The notes: generated from the letters alone by a model not told the origin. Numbered from the stretch's first letter, positions 34,901-46,149 are shown. The stretch is 64,000 nt of DNA from Rhyzopertha dominica (GCA_025024175.1 QCXZ01000041.1:42961786-43025785); one strand, 5' to 3'. Numbers and translations: made by a program.

Positions 34901-36216
34901 ATACGCGAATTTACTTTTTCAATACAACTTTTTCACGTTAAAGCACTTTCAGAGAATTTTGCCAAATCCTAATCAGTTATTTTACATCGCGAGCTGGACC
35001 ATAACAACATGACCTCAGATGACTGAACTACAGACTCTGAATTTCGTAATAATACGTTACGTTATTTTGTGATTTTCTAGACTAAGTACTGACTGATCTA
35101 CACTTGGGCTGGTGAATCCCTCACCTATGCTTCATATCGCGAATAGCGGTGTTCTCAATTTTACAATCAGTTATAAATTGCCTAAAATCTGTTCCAAGGT
35201 GGCCAAAGCTAATCAATATCTGGTTAATCCGAGTTGGGGTTGACGATGAGTCATGAGAGAGTAGCCTCTCTCTTGTACACTACTCTTTTATTATTTGTGA
35301 ATGATAAAATAACAATAAAAAAATCACCGGTTACAGTTTCGTTACTGCCTAATTTATACGAATTGGTATGAAGCTAAGGGTTTTTCGCCTTTACGCTGCA
35401 AATGAATCGTAATTTAAAAAAGAAGAGTTATAAACTACAACGGACGTAACTTTGCTAGGTACAACGCAGTGGAAGGGTTTACATTTCCTAGTTCTTAGAA
35501 ATCTGGTGACAATATCCTTTGTCAAGTACATACAAGAACCTTAAAATTACCTACGTATCTTGTTGAAACGAAATGCATGGTTTTACCTAAATTTAACCCA
35601 AATATGCTTTTTCCAGCATACAGACCTACTTATGTATAGGGTACTATATGTAACTAGAGAAGATGTGATAAAAATTCCCTGGGGTAGTTGAGTTAGGCAG
35701 GCTTTCGCCTTGATCAAAATTCTACTAGATAGGTCGAAACTAGTAACCAATAAATCAAATTCAAGAGGAGTTGGCTATTTCCCATTATATTAACAAATTG
35801 TTTAAAGTTTTGCATTTGCGGTGCGTTACCTCCTTATTGCTGCGAGGTAACAAAACACCAAAAACTAAAGAGGGAATGGCGATAATTCGTTATTCGCATT
35901 GCTTAAACAGGGGGCACTAAGAGTGAAGGTACAAGCTTACTATTGCATCGACTAACCCACACGGCAGAGTCTGGGGTGGGTAAACATAAAAATATATTGA
36001 AGTTAAAGAGTGCGCCACCCGTTTTGTATGAGCTTAGAGAGAAGCTTGCGCCGGATTTCAAAATTAAAAAAACGGGAAACTACTTAAAAAAATCACGTAA
36101 GAGACCAGCACAATTTTCGCCAACTAAAATGGTCATTTATTTAACCAACCCTGACTTATAACAACATACGTACGACACGCATGACTAGTTAATAGCGGCA
36201 ATACAACTATAGCTAT
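31956..36216. other. long AT-rich stretch without recognisable gene
   Basis: Positions 31956-32260 may hold more decayed PLE on the minus strand. Positions 32600-32960 are GC-richer, with TATAAATA at about 32723 but no initiator. A G-run lies at about 34329-34345. CTGACGA on the minus strand near 33857 resembles a PLE block but lacks GAAA. ORFs at 33384, 34640 and 35943 match nothing. Confidence 0.35.
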
Positions 36217-36232
36217 ATGTTTATAGTAAATA
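36217..36232 (+). repeat. left target-site duplication of the PLE
   Basis: ATGTTTATAGTAAATA occurs here and again exactly at 37393-37408, bracketing the PLE. Confidence 0.75.
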
Positions 36233-36618
36233 GGCAGTAAGGGAATATCGACCTGGTGGATGTATTAAATCTTTAATGAATACTCTTTTAACTTTGCCAA
36301 GCTTTCGACATTTATTTTACGTCTTCTTCAGGGCGTCTACAATCATCAAATGCAATAATGGAACATTAAACTACACTAGAATTACTTACAGTAACTTGAG
36401 GCTTTAAAATAAAGCAATAGTCTTAATCATATGTGAATCTTTTATGTTGAAAATTTTGTATATTTGTTTATAGTACCTGACAATGTCAAAATTACAATCG
36501 ACACTCCAAGGCTATTGTAATTAAAATTTTGTGGATTTCACCTTTATTTTCTTTAGAATTGATGTAATAATAGGATATTTATTTTAATGATAAATCTGGA
36601 GATAGTAGGTAGATATAT
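36230..36618. repeat. left inverted arm of the PLE (389 bp)
   Basis: Reverse complement of 36973-37361 with six single-base differences and no indels by my reading (about 98.5% identity). The arm includes the inverted hammerhead-like block and the first codons of the nuclease ORF. Confidence 0.9.
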
Positions 36619-37012
36619 GAAAAAAGGTTCAAGTTTGTTTAGTCAGTTAAAATCTAAAATACCATTAAAATTTCAATCTGGAGTAGTATATTGTCTAAAA
36701 TGTGTTACTTGCGATGGAAATTATGTAGGTCAAACTTCGCAGTGGTTAACCAGTAGAATATCCTTACACAAAAGCGATATAAATACAAAACGGGAAAGAT
36801 GTGCATTAGTGGAACATGTATTACAAAACAATCATAAAATTGACTGGGAAAATGTAAATATATTAGAAAAGGAGCAAAATACTAATAAGAGATTAATTTT
36901 AGAAATGTACCAAATTAATAAAAGTGTTAATGTATTAAACAAAAAATCCGATACAAATAATTTAAGTAATATATATACCTACCTACTATCTCCAGATTTA
37001 TCATTAAAATAA
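36587..37012 (+). CDS. GIY-YIG endonuclease domain of a truncated Penelope-like element
   Basis: The 141-codon ORF is the C-terminal nuclease of a PLE. The sequence shows SGVVYCLKCVTCDGNYVGQT (the GIY and YIG motifs in the PLE form V-V-Y and Y-V-G, with a preceding Cys cluster), LTSRISLHKSDI (conserved Arg and His), ALVEHVLQNNHKIDWENVNI, LEKEQNTNKRLILEM (the catalytic Glu of I-L-E-M) and a final NLSNIY tail. In PLEs this nuclease nicks the target for primed reverse transcription. The RT domain normally N-terminal to it is absent. The first ten codons come from the inverted left arm and the last eleven from the right arm, so the ATG is a by-product of the rearrangement. The ORF is undamaged otherwise. 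Separate expression is doubtful. Confidence 0.85.
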   Translation: MINLEIVGRYMKKGSSLFSQLKSKIPLKFQSGVVYCLKCVTCDGNYVGQTSQWLTSRISLHKSDINTKRERCALVEHVLQNNHKIDWENVNILEKEQNTNKRLILEMYQINKSVNVLNKKSDTNNLSNIYTYLLSPDLSLK

Positions 37013-37361
37013 ATATCCTATTATTATATCAATTCTAAAGAAAATAAAGGTGAAATCCACAAAATTTTAATTACAATAGCCTTGGAGTGTCGATTGTAAT
37101 TTTGACATTTTCAGGTACTATAAACAAATATACAAAATTTTCAACATAAAAGATTCACATATGATTAAGACTATTGCTTTATTTTAAAGCCTCAAGTTGC
37201 TGTAAGTAATTCTAGTGTAGTTTAATGTTCCATTATTGTATTTGATGATTGTAGACGCCCTGAAGAAGGCGTAAAATAAATGTCGAAAGCTTGGCAAAGT
37301 TAAAAGAGTATTCATTAAAGATTTAATACATCCACCAGGTCGATATTCCCTTACTGCCTAT
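36973..37361. repeat. right arm of the PLE (389 bp)
   Basis: Carries CTGAAGA (37260-37266) and GAAAG (37285-37289) 25 bases apart, the hammerhead-like block in the sense orientation. The nuclease stop codon lies inside it. Confidence 0.9.
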
Positions 37362-37392
37362 ATAATAAGTGTGCGACCGCAACCTTCCTTCA

Positions 37393-37408
37393 ATGTTTAT
37401 AGTAAATA
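37393..37408 (+). repeat. right target-site duplication of the PLE
   Basis: Exact 16-base copy of 36217-36232. Confidence 0.75.
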
Positions 37409-38780
37409 TTGATTGCTAACAACAAATCTACCAAGAGAGAAATATGTGATGCATTTGTATGACAAAACAAACAATAGACAACCGTGTGAGACGAGATGGT
37501 GTATAATTATACTCGGTTTACAATTAAGCTTAATAATATTCAGCTTTTATTCCTTCTGTCTTAACAAGATAAAAATAGTAAAAAGAGCAGGCAATTCTTG
37601 TTCTTCTTTTTCTCTTTAGCTACTATAACTAAAAATAGTTTCTTTCTTTGCAATAACATCGAAGTTAAATTTTTTTAAGGTAACATATCTTGTATTACCA
37701 GCTTGATTGTTTTTTCTCTTAATTAGACACCCACAAAAACATGCACGGACTTGCCGGATAATGGAGAAAATCCCGAAAGAACCACCGTTTCAGGACACCA
37801 GCAGCAAATGGAGTGTAGATTGGATTGTGGTGATACCCAATGGCAAGGGTGATGACCGATAAGGCGGGGCTTCCCGAGGTGATTTAAATCTCGACAAGAC
37901 GTAAACTTCGGGTTGTAAAACACGTTCCCAATAGAATTAATTCTATTGTAAAATACTGGGAACCAACCCAGATCACAAACGCAAAGAAAAAAAAGGCCTA
38001 AATATTTACAATGCTGACTAACAAAGTCTATCTTTTATTAATCATTTTCTTACCAGGTGGTAATGGCCTTCACTTAAACTTAGAATTTGAGAGCAGCAAA
38101 AATTATATTAGCTACTAAACCAGCTAACGGTATGACCCAGATGATAAGGAATTCAACCATAAAACGTCGAATTCTCCGAAAATCAAGTAACGGACGAAAG
38201 TGGCTAACAAACCAGTTCAATTACTCCAAAATCGCCAAAGGCGAACGATAAGGCAGTATTTCTAGACGAATCCGCAAAATATTGCGATATCTCCTCGCAC
38301 CAGCAGCAGAAAACATACTGGATCCAAGGATCCGCAAATAGGGAAAAAAGGTTGATAAAACTCTCACCTGATTTATACTTGAAGCAAGGTAATGACAAAG
38401 ACTGGTTGTATACCATCAAGGGCAGTACAAATTGAAAACACCACAAATAAACCAAATAGTCGTCCACAAAATTAATTCATAACACGTGTGTGGTTTTTAC
38501 TGTTTTGCTTCAATATTGCTGACCTATACAAAAACTCAAAAGAACTAAAGCTTGCACAACATTTGCACAAACCTCTTTAATTTTGAAATGCGAAAGTAGT
38601 CTGCATACACAGGTTTAACAGACTTTAGACTGAATATTATGTAAAATCACCCAGAACAATGGCATCTGTCACACATCACCCCTAATTTTTAAACCCCCAT
38701 GCACCTTTCTCATTCCCCCCAGAATCTGACTTATACACCCGGGATGGCAACTTCGACTCCAACTTGCCACAGGAGGAAAT
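37409..38780. other. non-coding DNA
   Basis: Minus-strand ORFs at 37723-37923 and 38204-38467 show no similarity. A short palindrome TAGAATTAATTCTA lies at 37931-37944. No gene recognised. Confidence 0.4.
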
Positions 38781-39040
38781 CAAATAATGCCAGGATTCGA
38801 GTCTGTCAGTAGCACGTGGGCTCGTCAACGGCCACGTCTCATCCAATATGCATAAACATTGAGATGGAACGGCCAGTGGGCAGCAGGGCGGCGGCGGTGG
38901 ACGAGCGGAGCCCCCTCGGTTTCATGCATTATTCGCCGGCTACGCTGCGGAACGCCGGCACGTTTGCCATCTGCAAACTGCTGGGCCCTCTGTCATGGAG
39001 ATCGCTTGATTGCGGGATAATTCTGCTTGCGGTGCATATT
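38780..39040. promoter_or_regulatory. GC-rich island with paired ATGCAT sites
   Basis: CpG-rich block containing ATGCATAAAC and ATGCATTATT (octamer/POU-like) about 75 bp apart. The 170-codon plus-strand ORF from 38816 runs through and beyond the island. It is the longest open frame in the window but lacks a recognisable domain, and its second half is AT-rich intron-like sequence. Confidence 0.3.
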
Positions 39041-39342
39041 TCCCAAATTAGATATGGACAGAATTTATGCGACCAATGTGGATATATGGAATTAAAGAAA
39101 TATTACATAATTAAGATGGAAGGGATTAAATGTTCAAAGGAAATTCGAAACAATTCCATTTTTATAGTAATATACAAATCCTGCCTGTATCGCCATCTAA
39201 TGTATAGGTTCTTTCTGGAAAGCAGACTAAGTTCAAATGAAAAAGAGACTCGCCACGGCCAGATGTGGTCGGCTGGTTGTATATATGTAAAGTTACGTTG
39301 GAATTCATGTATTACTCGCTGGGTGTAGGCTCTAACTCGAAC

Positions 39343-39411
39343 GCTCCGGTAGTGTAATGGAACATACCTGGGTACCGTTTAGAAGATTCGGGTTCGAGTC
39401 CAGACCGGGGC
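39343..39411 (+). tRNA. degenerate tRNA-like sequence (pseudogene or SINE head)
   Basis: A-box TAGTGTAATGG (39350-39360) and a perfect B-box GGTTCGAGTCC (39391-39401) have tRNA spacing. The acceptor stem GCTCCGG/CCGGGGC pairs over seven positions (one G-U) and the T stem over four of five. The anticodon stem does not pair, so no isotype is assigned and it is not a functional tRNA. Internal pol III promoter boxes look intact, as in tRNA-derived SINE heads. Confidence 0.5.
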
Positions 39412-40927
39412 GAGTTTCTTCTCCATAAGAACCTATACATTAATTATTTTTGGCTAATTCGGGCTTTATAACTGAATTAAACATTCATCTTTTAATGAAT
39501 ACTTCATTTCTATGGATGTGCCTGTCATCTTCTTGTTGTACTGTAGCAAGAATGCAGGCCTCAATATTCTTCGATATTTTGGAATAAAATGCTTTTCTTA
39601 TTCCCGTAAACTCATTTAAATATTTAAATTAAAACAAAAAAAACATAATTCAGATGCACCGAATCTTGCGCGGCGCTGCAAACATGATATCTTGACTGGA
39701 TTTGGGAATAATACTGACCTACTATAGATAACATTTACAAACTCTTACACAGAACACCTGTATTCAACAGAAAAGTACATCAAGGAATATTAACACTGCA
39801 CCATCAGGATTTAGCAGTATATTTGAATGGACGGATGAAGATCGCATAATAACATTAAAACAATATTATCCACAGAAACACTACTACAAAAAGAAAGTAA
39901 TCTAACGAATGTAAAGGATTGATTATCCATTCACGCGAAAAATACGCATTCCCGTTATACTCTACAATCGGTAAGAAACCAGAGGTCGCAGAAAATAACA
40001 ACCCCTCACGAAAAAGAATAACAAGGAGCGACCTAATCAGTGTCCCTTGTAGCAGTTTCGGTTCCTCTTGTGTAGCAATGAAGCAATTGTACCACCAAAG
40101 AAGACGACATAAAGCTTCATTTTATTTTAAATAAGAAATTTTACCTTAATTATGATATTCATTGGGTATGAGTGCTCTATGCGTTATACGTACGGCCAGG
40201 TCACGAGTTAGACTACAGGGGCACCTATAATAGCAGGAGTGTACTTACAGTCAAAATGCTAGCGCTCGTAAGGAGCAATATTTGCGTCGGATCCATCCTC
40301 ATTATTTTATCTCCGGTAGCTATACAAACACGAACGTAAGCAAAATTCAAGCCGTGATACTTGAAGGTGATAATAACTTATTGTCTTAAATATCATCGAC
40401 AGGTGATACATATTTGGTATTTTTTAATCTTTCTAATTATTTAATGCAACTCTAAGNTTATTTTCAATGTAAAGGATGTGCTCGCCTGATAATAGCCAAT
40501 AGTATCAACTGTTGGTGCTTCTCTATCTGACAGGTCCACACGCCGCCGCTGCCTTGCAATGTTATTACCTATAGGACCAATGTGTATAACAAAACTCTAA
40601 AGGTTGAAACAAATATTATAGAAATGACGGTTCAAGAAACGTCCAATCAATTCGGGCCTCTTCAAGAAATCAAGGTGGCTAATGGCCATATGATTGTAAT
40701 CGTAGTAATATTTGTGGTTTTACCAGCGAGTTTAGAAGCATTTTTTACGGTTTATTCTGCAGGCCAAGACGTATCATCCACACCAGATCAGACGTAACTT
40801 GAATAACACCACAAAAAGGTGAGACATGGATGCTCTAAATCAGAGAAGGCAAGTAAGTTCCGCTTTTCAAATACGCAACGAAAATATCGGCCTCCGCTAA
40901 ATCACGAAATACAATCAATTAATAAAC
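39412..40927. other. non-coding DNA
   Basis: Could include a SINE body just after the tRNA-like head. An N lies near 40457. ORFs at 39919-40134 and 40582-40797 match nothing. Confidence 0.35.
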
Positions 40928-40992
40928 GAGCATACGTGGTATTTTATTGAGTTTGCAGGCATAAGAAGAAATGAAAAAGTTGACCTGACCTG

Positions 40993-41043
40993 ACCCTTTA
41001 AACACTAGTCAAACGCTCTACCACTGAGCTATCTGGGCTCTAT
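40993..41043 (-). tRNA. partial tRNA-like sequence in left foldback arm
   Basis: On the minus strand, TAGCTCAGTGGTAGAGC (A-box and D arm) and an anticodon-arm-like TTTGACTAGTGTTTAAA are present. The T arm and B-box have been replaced by GGTCA-type repeats, so this copy is incomplete. Confidence 0.5.
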
Positions 41044-41270
41044 TCATTATCGAGGTCAAGGCGGCCTATATACATCAAAGTTCACTACGTAACGCTGCTG
41101 AACGCCATCCGGCGCAATTGCAGCTTGAGCTTCAGAGCGTAGTTCGCTGCGGTGGCTCAACAATACTGAGCGACGAGCGATTCAGCTGCAAATGCGCCGG
41201 ATGGCGTTCAGCAGCGTTACACAGTGAACTTTGATGTATATATGCCGCCTTGATCTCGATTCTGAATAGG

Positions 41271-41341
41271 GCCCTGATAGCTCAGTGATAGAGCGTTTGA
41301 CTAATGTTCAAAAGGTCCCGAGTTCAAATCTCGGTCTTTTC
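41271..41341 (+). tRNA. tRNA-Ile(AAT)-like pseudogene in right foldback arm
   Basis: D arm GCTC/GAGC, anticodon arm TTTGA-CTAATGT-TCAAA with anticodon AAT (Ile), and T arm CCGAG-TTCAAAT-CTCGG all pair perfectly in a 71-nt unit. The acceptor stem pairs at only three of seven positions, so it is unlikely to be charged. A-box and B-box resemble functional pol III promoters. Confidence 0.65.
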
Positions 41342-41380
41342 ATCTTATGCCTGCAAACCCAATAAAACACCAGGTATTCT

Positions 41381-42384
41381 AATTTATAAACAAATTCAGG
41401 CGATAATTATCTTTCATGACAACCAATTAATGTTTATGTGGTACATCATGCTGTAACTATTTGTATTAACACTTCTGTTCTTATTTTGTGTACTTTTCTG
41501 AAATTAAGAGATATAGTTGCTTGCTTGATAATGATACCTGGTCAGTTGAGTATATTTTTAAGAAGCTTATAGCAATATTCTTTTAAATAATGGTAGGTTA
41601 GGCGGCCAATTTTTGTAAAGTGGTAGAACAAATACAATTAAATCAAAGAAAAAACTGCATCTTCTAAATGACAATTCATTTAGCATTTATTGCTGTTGTT
41701 GATTACCTTTAATTATATTTACTTTCGATATACATTAATGGAACATATGAAAACTGCCTTACAGAAAACACCTTGTTAAATATTTAGAATGTTGTACTTT
41801 TGACGTTACGACAAACTTCCTTGCTGTTGCGTGTCCGCCACATTGTCGATTAGTTTACTACACAGCTCTTGCTGTAAAGATAATCTTATATTTTATTTCA
41901 GAAACATACCGTTCTTTTTTAATTTATTGATAGCATATTATTATTATTTTTTTATTGAATCTTTGAATTCTAAACTATTTTCGATACTAAAGTGTAGTTA
42001 AAGTAACACATTTTAATAAAAAATAGTTAAGCAATCCAAGCTTTAGTGTTCGTTTCCAAATTTGTGATAAACTCATCAACACCTTTTAACATATCTTTCA
42101 AAATAAGTAATATCACCATAACGATATTTGAACGAGGTATGTCGAGGGCAGATATTTCCATGCTGCTGTTGCGAGACTATTAAAGAAAAAAACTATTTCA
42201 AGCAGTTTATTACTAAAAGCAAGAATGAATAAGTGAATGACTGTAAATGAAAATAAAACAAGAACGAAATCTAAGATATCACAATGTTCTATAAGCACGA
42301 TTGAAAAACCGTTGTGGTAAAACGCACAGGCAAGAAAACAAGTATTCATAGAAAAAGTGCATTCCATGAAGAGACAAGTTAAGT
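41381..42384. other. AT-rich non-coding DNA
   Basis: No gene recognised; it may include the lost N-terminal part of the transposase relic that follows. Confidence 0.4.
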
Positions 42385-42843
42385 TTTGATTGGGCTAGGA
42401 CTGTTGGTGATCGAACATTATAACCAGTAGGCTTTAAAGAAAATCTCAGTGAATCACCATATTTAAAAATTTTACGTGACTAATTCCAATTTCCACAATT
42501 CCGTCGTATATATGATGCAAGTCCCGAATAGAAACATCCGGTTTCAACAAGATGGTTAAGACTTGTACGTGAGTATCCGGATGCAGTATTTCCAGGCAAA
42601 TGACTGGCAGAAAGGGGCCCATTGAATGGTCAACCAGGTTTTCATACCTCATTTGTTTAGACTACTTTTGAAGGGGGCATTGGAAAAGGAAATTTTTAAG
42701 ATGAAACCAGCAAATGCTGAGAAAGAATAAGACACGATTCCAGGTTAATGTCTCATTAAGTAATCAGTATGTTCAAAACATGTTTCAGTTTTATTTAGGG
42801 TATTGCCAAATAGTGGTTGGACAACATTTACATTTTGATCATT
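42385..42843 (+). pseudogene. Tc1/mariner-superfamily (DDE_3) transposase relic
   Basis: Plus-strand translation with frame changes follows an insect IS630-like transposase: DWARTVGDRTL.PVGFKEN, SPYLKILRD, FRRIYDAS, RFQQDG (second catalytic Asp), LVREYPDAVFPGK, RGPIEWSTR (expected R-S-P-D-L-T-P, lost), LDYF and YCQIVVGQH near the C-terminus. The order and spacing fit the family's catalytic half and tail. The N-terminal helix-turn-helix and first Asp are absent upstream. Stops and frameshifts show it is dead. The ORFs on the minus strand here (42113-42652) are shadows. Confidence 0.7.
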
Positions 42844-43489
42844 AGCTGAGATAATGATATTTGATATCCAAGATTAGCATAGTATAAAGATATTACTTTG
42901 CACTGTTTTTATGCAGATGCTTTAAATCTTTTACGCAAACCTAAATTCACAATGGACGTAATGTAGGAATTAACCTAGATCCACGTGTATCCTACTCGAA
43001 TCCCGCTAAGCAACCGAAAGTTCTCTGGTCTGCACGCAAACTAAATTCGAAACGGCATGCACAGACGAGGGTAAAGAAGGCACATCAAAAAGCTTAGAGC
43101 GCACAAGGGAATGGACCTTTTAAAAATTAAAGCCACCGTGGCACGGACACGTCGACGACTGTACGATTGAAGTTGCACCTTTGATGCGAGTGAAGTATAA
43201 CAGATGTTCTTCGACGAAAGGTATATGCGACTACTCCTGGAACTCAAGCAACTTGTTGAACAAGTAAGAAATATGATCAATGCAGTAATCATTATCCAGC
43301 AGTAGCAAAATTAAAACTCTTAAAGTGACATTAAGAAAATGAAAAAAGAGCATACATTTGAAAATAGAATTAATGAATAGTTGCCGACAAAAGTAAAGTG
43401 CTTAAAAGATAAAAATACAGAGAAATGCAATACTAGGCATAAGATGACGAAGTATTTGTGAAACTGCTATAGTAAACAACAATAAGAAG
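42844..43489. other. non-coding DNA, possibly decayed RTE 5' part
   Basis: Between a transposase relic and RTE-like debris; nothing clearly readable. The 83-codon minus-strand ORF at 43041-43292 has no similarity. Confidence 0.35.
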
Positions 43490-44450
43490 CACCCTCCATG
43501 GCGGAACGAAGAAATTAAACAAGTAATGGTTCAAGATATAGAAGCGAAATGAATACCTTAGCTACAACACACCAGAGAAGTACAAAATATATAGAAAACA
43601 AAAAAAAATAACAATAAAACAAATAACAACAGAAGATGAAATGGAGGAGGGAATAGGGTTTGAAATAAAAAATTATATGGAATCTGAATAACAAAAATAT
43701 AAAAATGAAAGTAAAGTATTATTGATAGGACCCACAAACAATAATCAAGACGTGGAAAGAGAATTTTGATGAACCAGTAAATGAGAAAGGTAGAAGAACG
43801 TAATAGAAGAAATGGAAGAAAACAATGTGCTGATAATGAATACAGAAATCAGTAAAAACAAGGACAAACTTCGTTCATAGACCTGGAAAAAGAGTGGAAA
43901 TGCTATGAAAATGTGTAAAAAAATATGTCCCATATATCTATGAAGAGCATCAAAAGCCTTTACCGGAATATGAACAATGTATGAACAAATATAATATTAT
44001 TGGATATCATCATAAAAGAACGCAGATCCATGCTAAAGCTACATATACATAGGGCACGGTAAATTACAAAATATCCTAATCATGTGTTTATGTAGATAGC
44101 GTACAATACTAGGACCAAGTGAAGATGATTTGCAACATAATTTGGATGTACGGTTTGAAACTCTGGAGAAGTACAACAGAGGAAGGTAGAGCTATAAACA
44201 TACAGTTGGAAGGACAGAAACTGGAACAAGCATTTGAGTGCTTGGGAAGGAGAAGAAAAAGAACCAGAATAAGACTTAATAAAGCACCGAGACATTAGGT
44301 ACCAAGTAGACCACCCCTTATTTAAAGGAGTATTCTTATCTAGATAGTTGACCCTAACCAACAAAAAGTAAAATAAGAAAGCTGCCGAAGTGAAGTACCT
44401 AAGGCGAGTAAAAGGTATCGCAAGAGTGGTTCAAATCAGAAACGACAAGA
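43490..44450 (+). mobile_element. degraded RTE-type LINE segment (tentative)
   Basis: Highly purine-rich plus strand. Readable pieces in the order expected of the endonuclease-RT linker and RT of RTE LINEs are PPWRNEEIKQVM (expected W-W-N-E-E), a Lys/Glu-rich helix, TWKENFDEPVNEKGR (expected W-K-E-Y-F-E-x-L-L-N) and AINIQLEGQKLEQAFECLG (expected I-K-I-x-G-x-x-L-E-x-V-x-x-F-x-Y-L-G). The RT catalytic motifs are absent and the region is riddled with stops. The same clade is better preserved at 58719-59570. Confidence 0.45.
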
Positions 44451-45280
44451 TAAAAAAGGAATAAATGCTACATTTCATTGTGGATAGACATATATCAGTG
44501 GGCTGGGTGCAAGATATTATGAGAAACAATAATAGTACGAAGAAACACAAACACTACCTAACGTGTAGTTGTATTACTGTAAGTTTTCACTAATGAAAGA
44601 ATTGCGGGGTTTTGGGACACATTGTACGTAAGTTTTTGGATATTTAGTTAAGCAGCTGTCAGGAGATGACGCGAAGTATTTCATCATCACCTTAAAGAAT
44701 TATTTAAACAGGGGATCTTTAGCTGGTAATCACAACATACTAAAAACCCCTTGATATCATATTGAAGAAATATCAACCGGAACTTATTTTTTATGTTTCA
44801 AATATCTACATTCTTTATTGCCTGATCCTGAAAAAAACGAGTGGAAAAATCCCGTAGTTACATTTAGTTACAAAAATATTTTATCTTAACATAAAACTTT
44901 AAAGCCAGCTACAGTAGTGTTCGTATTTACAAGCAAGTGATTATATTTTTGTCCGACGTTAATATAAGTTCTACCTTTAACTTTTAGGTCGTAATATTGA
45001 AGATAAATATGAAAAACAAACATTTGTAATATTGCAATAGTAAGAATATTTACTTTTCCTCTACTCTAAGCATTTTATTATGTTGAGCAAATAGTAAAAT
45101 GTTCAATTACCAAACATTCATAAAGTGTCTACACTAAGTGGGAAAACAACCAAAGTTCCTAGATGAATGAGACATAAAATGCACAAATTTTTCATTAAAC
45201 CTACACACTAACTGAGTGACTTTAATCATTTAAAAAGCAGTAGGGATACAAAGTTGTTCACCTGATGGTAATAAAATTGG
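44451..45280. other. AT-rich non-coding DNA
   Basis: No gene or repeat recognised. Confidence 0.4.
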
Positions 45281-45640
45281 GCCCTTATAAGACGCTCATT
45301 TAAAGTTTCCGACGCGATCAGTATTCCTACGCGCCCATAAAACTGCCACTTTTATTATAATAATAAAAATGCGACTATAACGAAATACCCCGTTCTCGAA
45401 ACTTTACTATCTCTACGTGCGCCACCGCCACAATTATCTCTAATCAGAAACAACATCCGCAATGAACGTGTTTTCTAGTTTTAAATTCGCGGCCAGATAA
45501 CAACTCGTTACCCTGCCTGCACTCGTGTTTACATGGGAAACAAGCGCATTAATTGTAAACATTCCTTTCCGGATAGAGGGCGCAATAATTTACGCAAGTT
45601 GTTAAATGCGAATTCACGGTAGCTGTCTAGAATTTCACTA
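45281..45640. promoter_or_regulatory. candidate developmental enhancer island
   Basis: GC-richer block dense in transcription-factor-like words: CACCTG E-box (45261), the palindrome-like TTTTATTATAATAATAAAAA (45352-45371, Hox/Cad type), and two forkhead sites TGTTTAC (45527) and GTAAACA (45555) in opposite orientation around GCATTAATTG. No ORF. Function is inferred from motif clustering only. Confidence 0.35.
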
Positions 45641-46149
45641 GCTGTGAACACCTTGTTCATTTTAGAATTAAATTTTAGCGGGCAATATAAACAACAGCAC
45701 ATGTCTACATTATAAAGTATTGTAACTTGGATGAATAAATCTGTACAATAAGTTACTGCAAAATATCTATTTACTTATCAATTCGACCACCCGTGGATTG
45801 ACCATAAGAGTTTATTTCGTGTGATGACACTTCAAAGCACGTGTGTACAGATATTGATCCCCGTACATTTGATGTGTGGAAATTGCTCACCTTAGCAGAG
45901 CTTTGTCAGAAGGAGTATAGAAAAAAATGACAAGTCGCAAAATGTTGAATAGAAACCGATAATAGCCGATTCGAGTTGACAGTTCGCTATTAAAGAGTGT
46001 GGAGACAAAAAATACGCACAAACACAGGACTTGAATTTATTGAAAATGGATAACCTAATACACACGCTAGTAATATACTTGAAGCTTAAATAAATCCATT
46101 TGCCGGACTTTAAGAGTGATCCGTTTTCACAACTGTTCATTACTGGTTG

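Larger units (their letters stand above)
36233..37392 (+). mobile_element. short Penelope-like element copy with inverted arms and 16-bp TSD
   Basis: A 389-bp terminal repeat stands on each side in opposite orientation, about 354 bp apart, with only the C-terminal GIY-YIG nuclease region of the PLE between. The whole 1.16-kb unit is flanked by identical 16-bp repeats (36217-36232, 37393-37408), which indicates insertion as one piece. About 30 bp beyond the right arm belong to the element but have no counterpart on the left. PLEs are known for inverted or partly duplicated terminal repeats and 5' truncation. The near-identity of the arms suggests a recent insertion. It lacks RT, so mobility would depend on another copy. 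Confidence 0.85.
40928..41380. mobile_element. foldback element with tRNA-like sequence in both arms
   Basis: Imperfect inverted arms of about 195 bp, 40928-41125 and 41184-41380, enclose a 58-bp GC-rich spacer. Aligned arm blocks include AGTCAAACGCTCTA, AACGCTGCTGAACGCCATCC and TTTGCAGGCATAAG with their complements. Each arm carries a tRNA-like module pointing outward: right arm 41271-41341 (+), left arm about 40993-41043 (-). The structure could be a MITE-like foldback that captured a tRNA sequence, or two tRNA-derived SINEs inserted head to head. No clear target-site duplication was found. Confidence 0.7.

Noticed and set aside
42113..42652. Minus-strand ORFs as genes
   Set aside because: The right one is antisense to the plus-strand transposase relic; the left one has no similarity.
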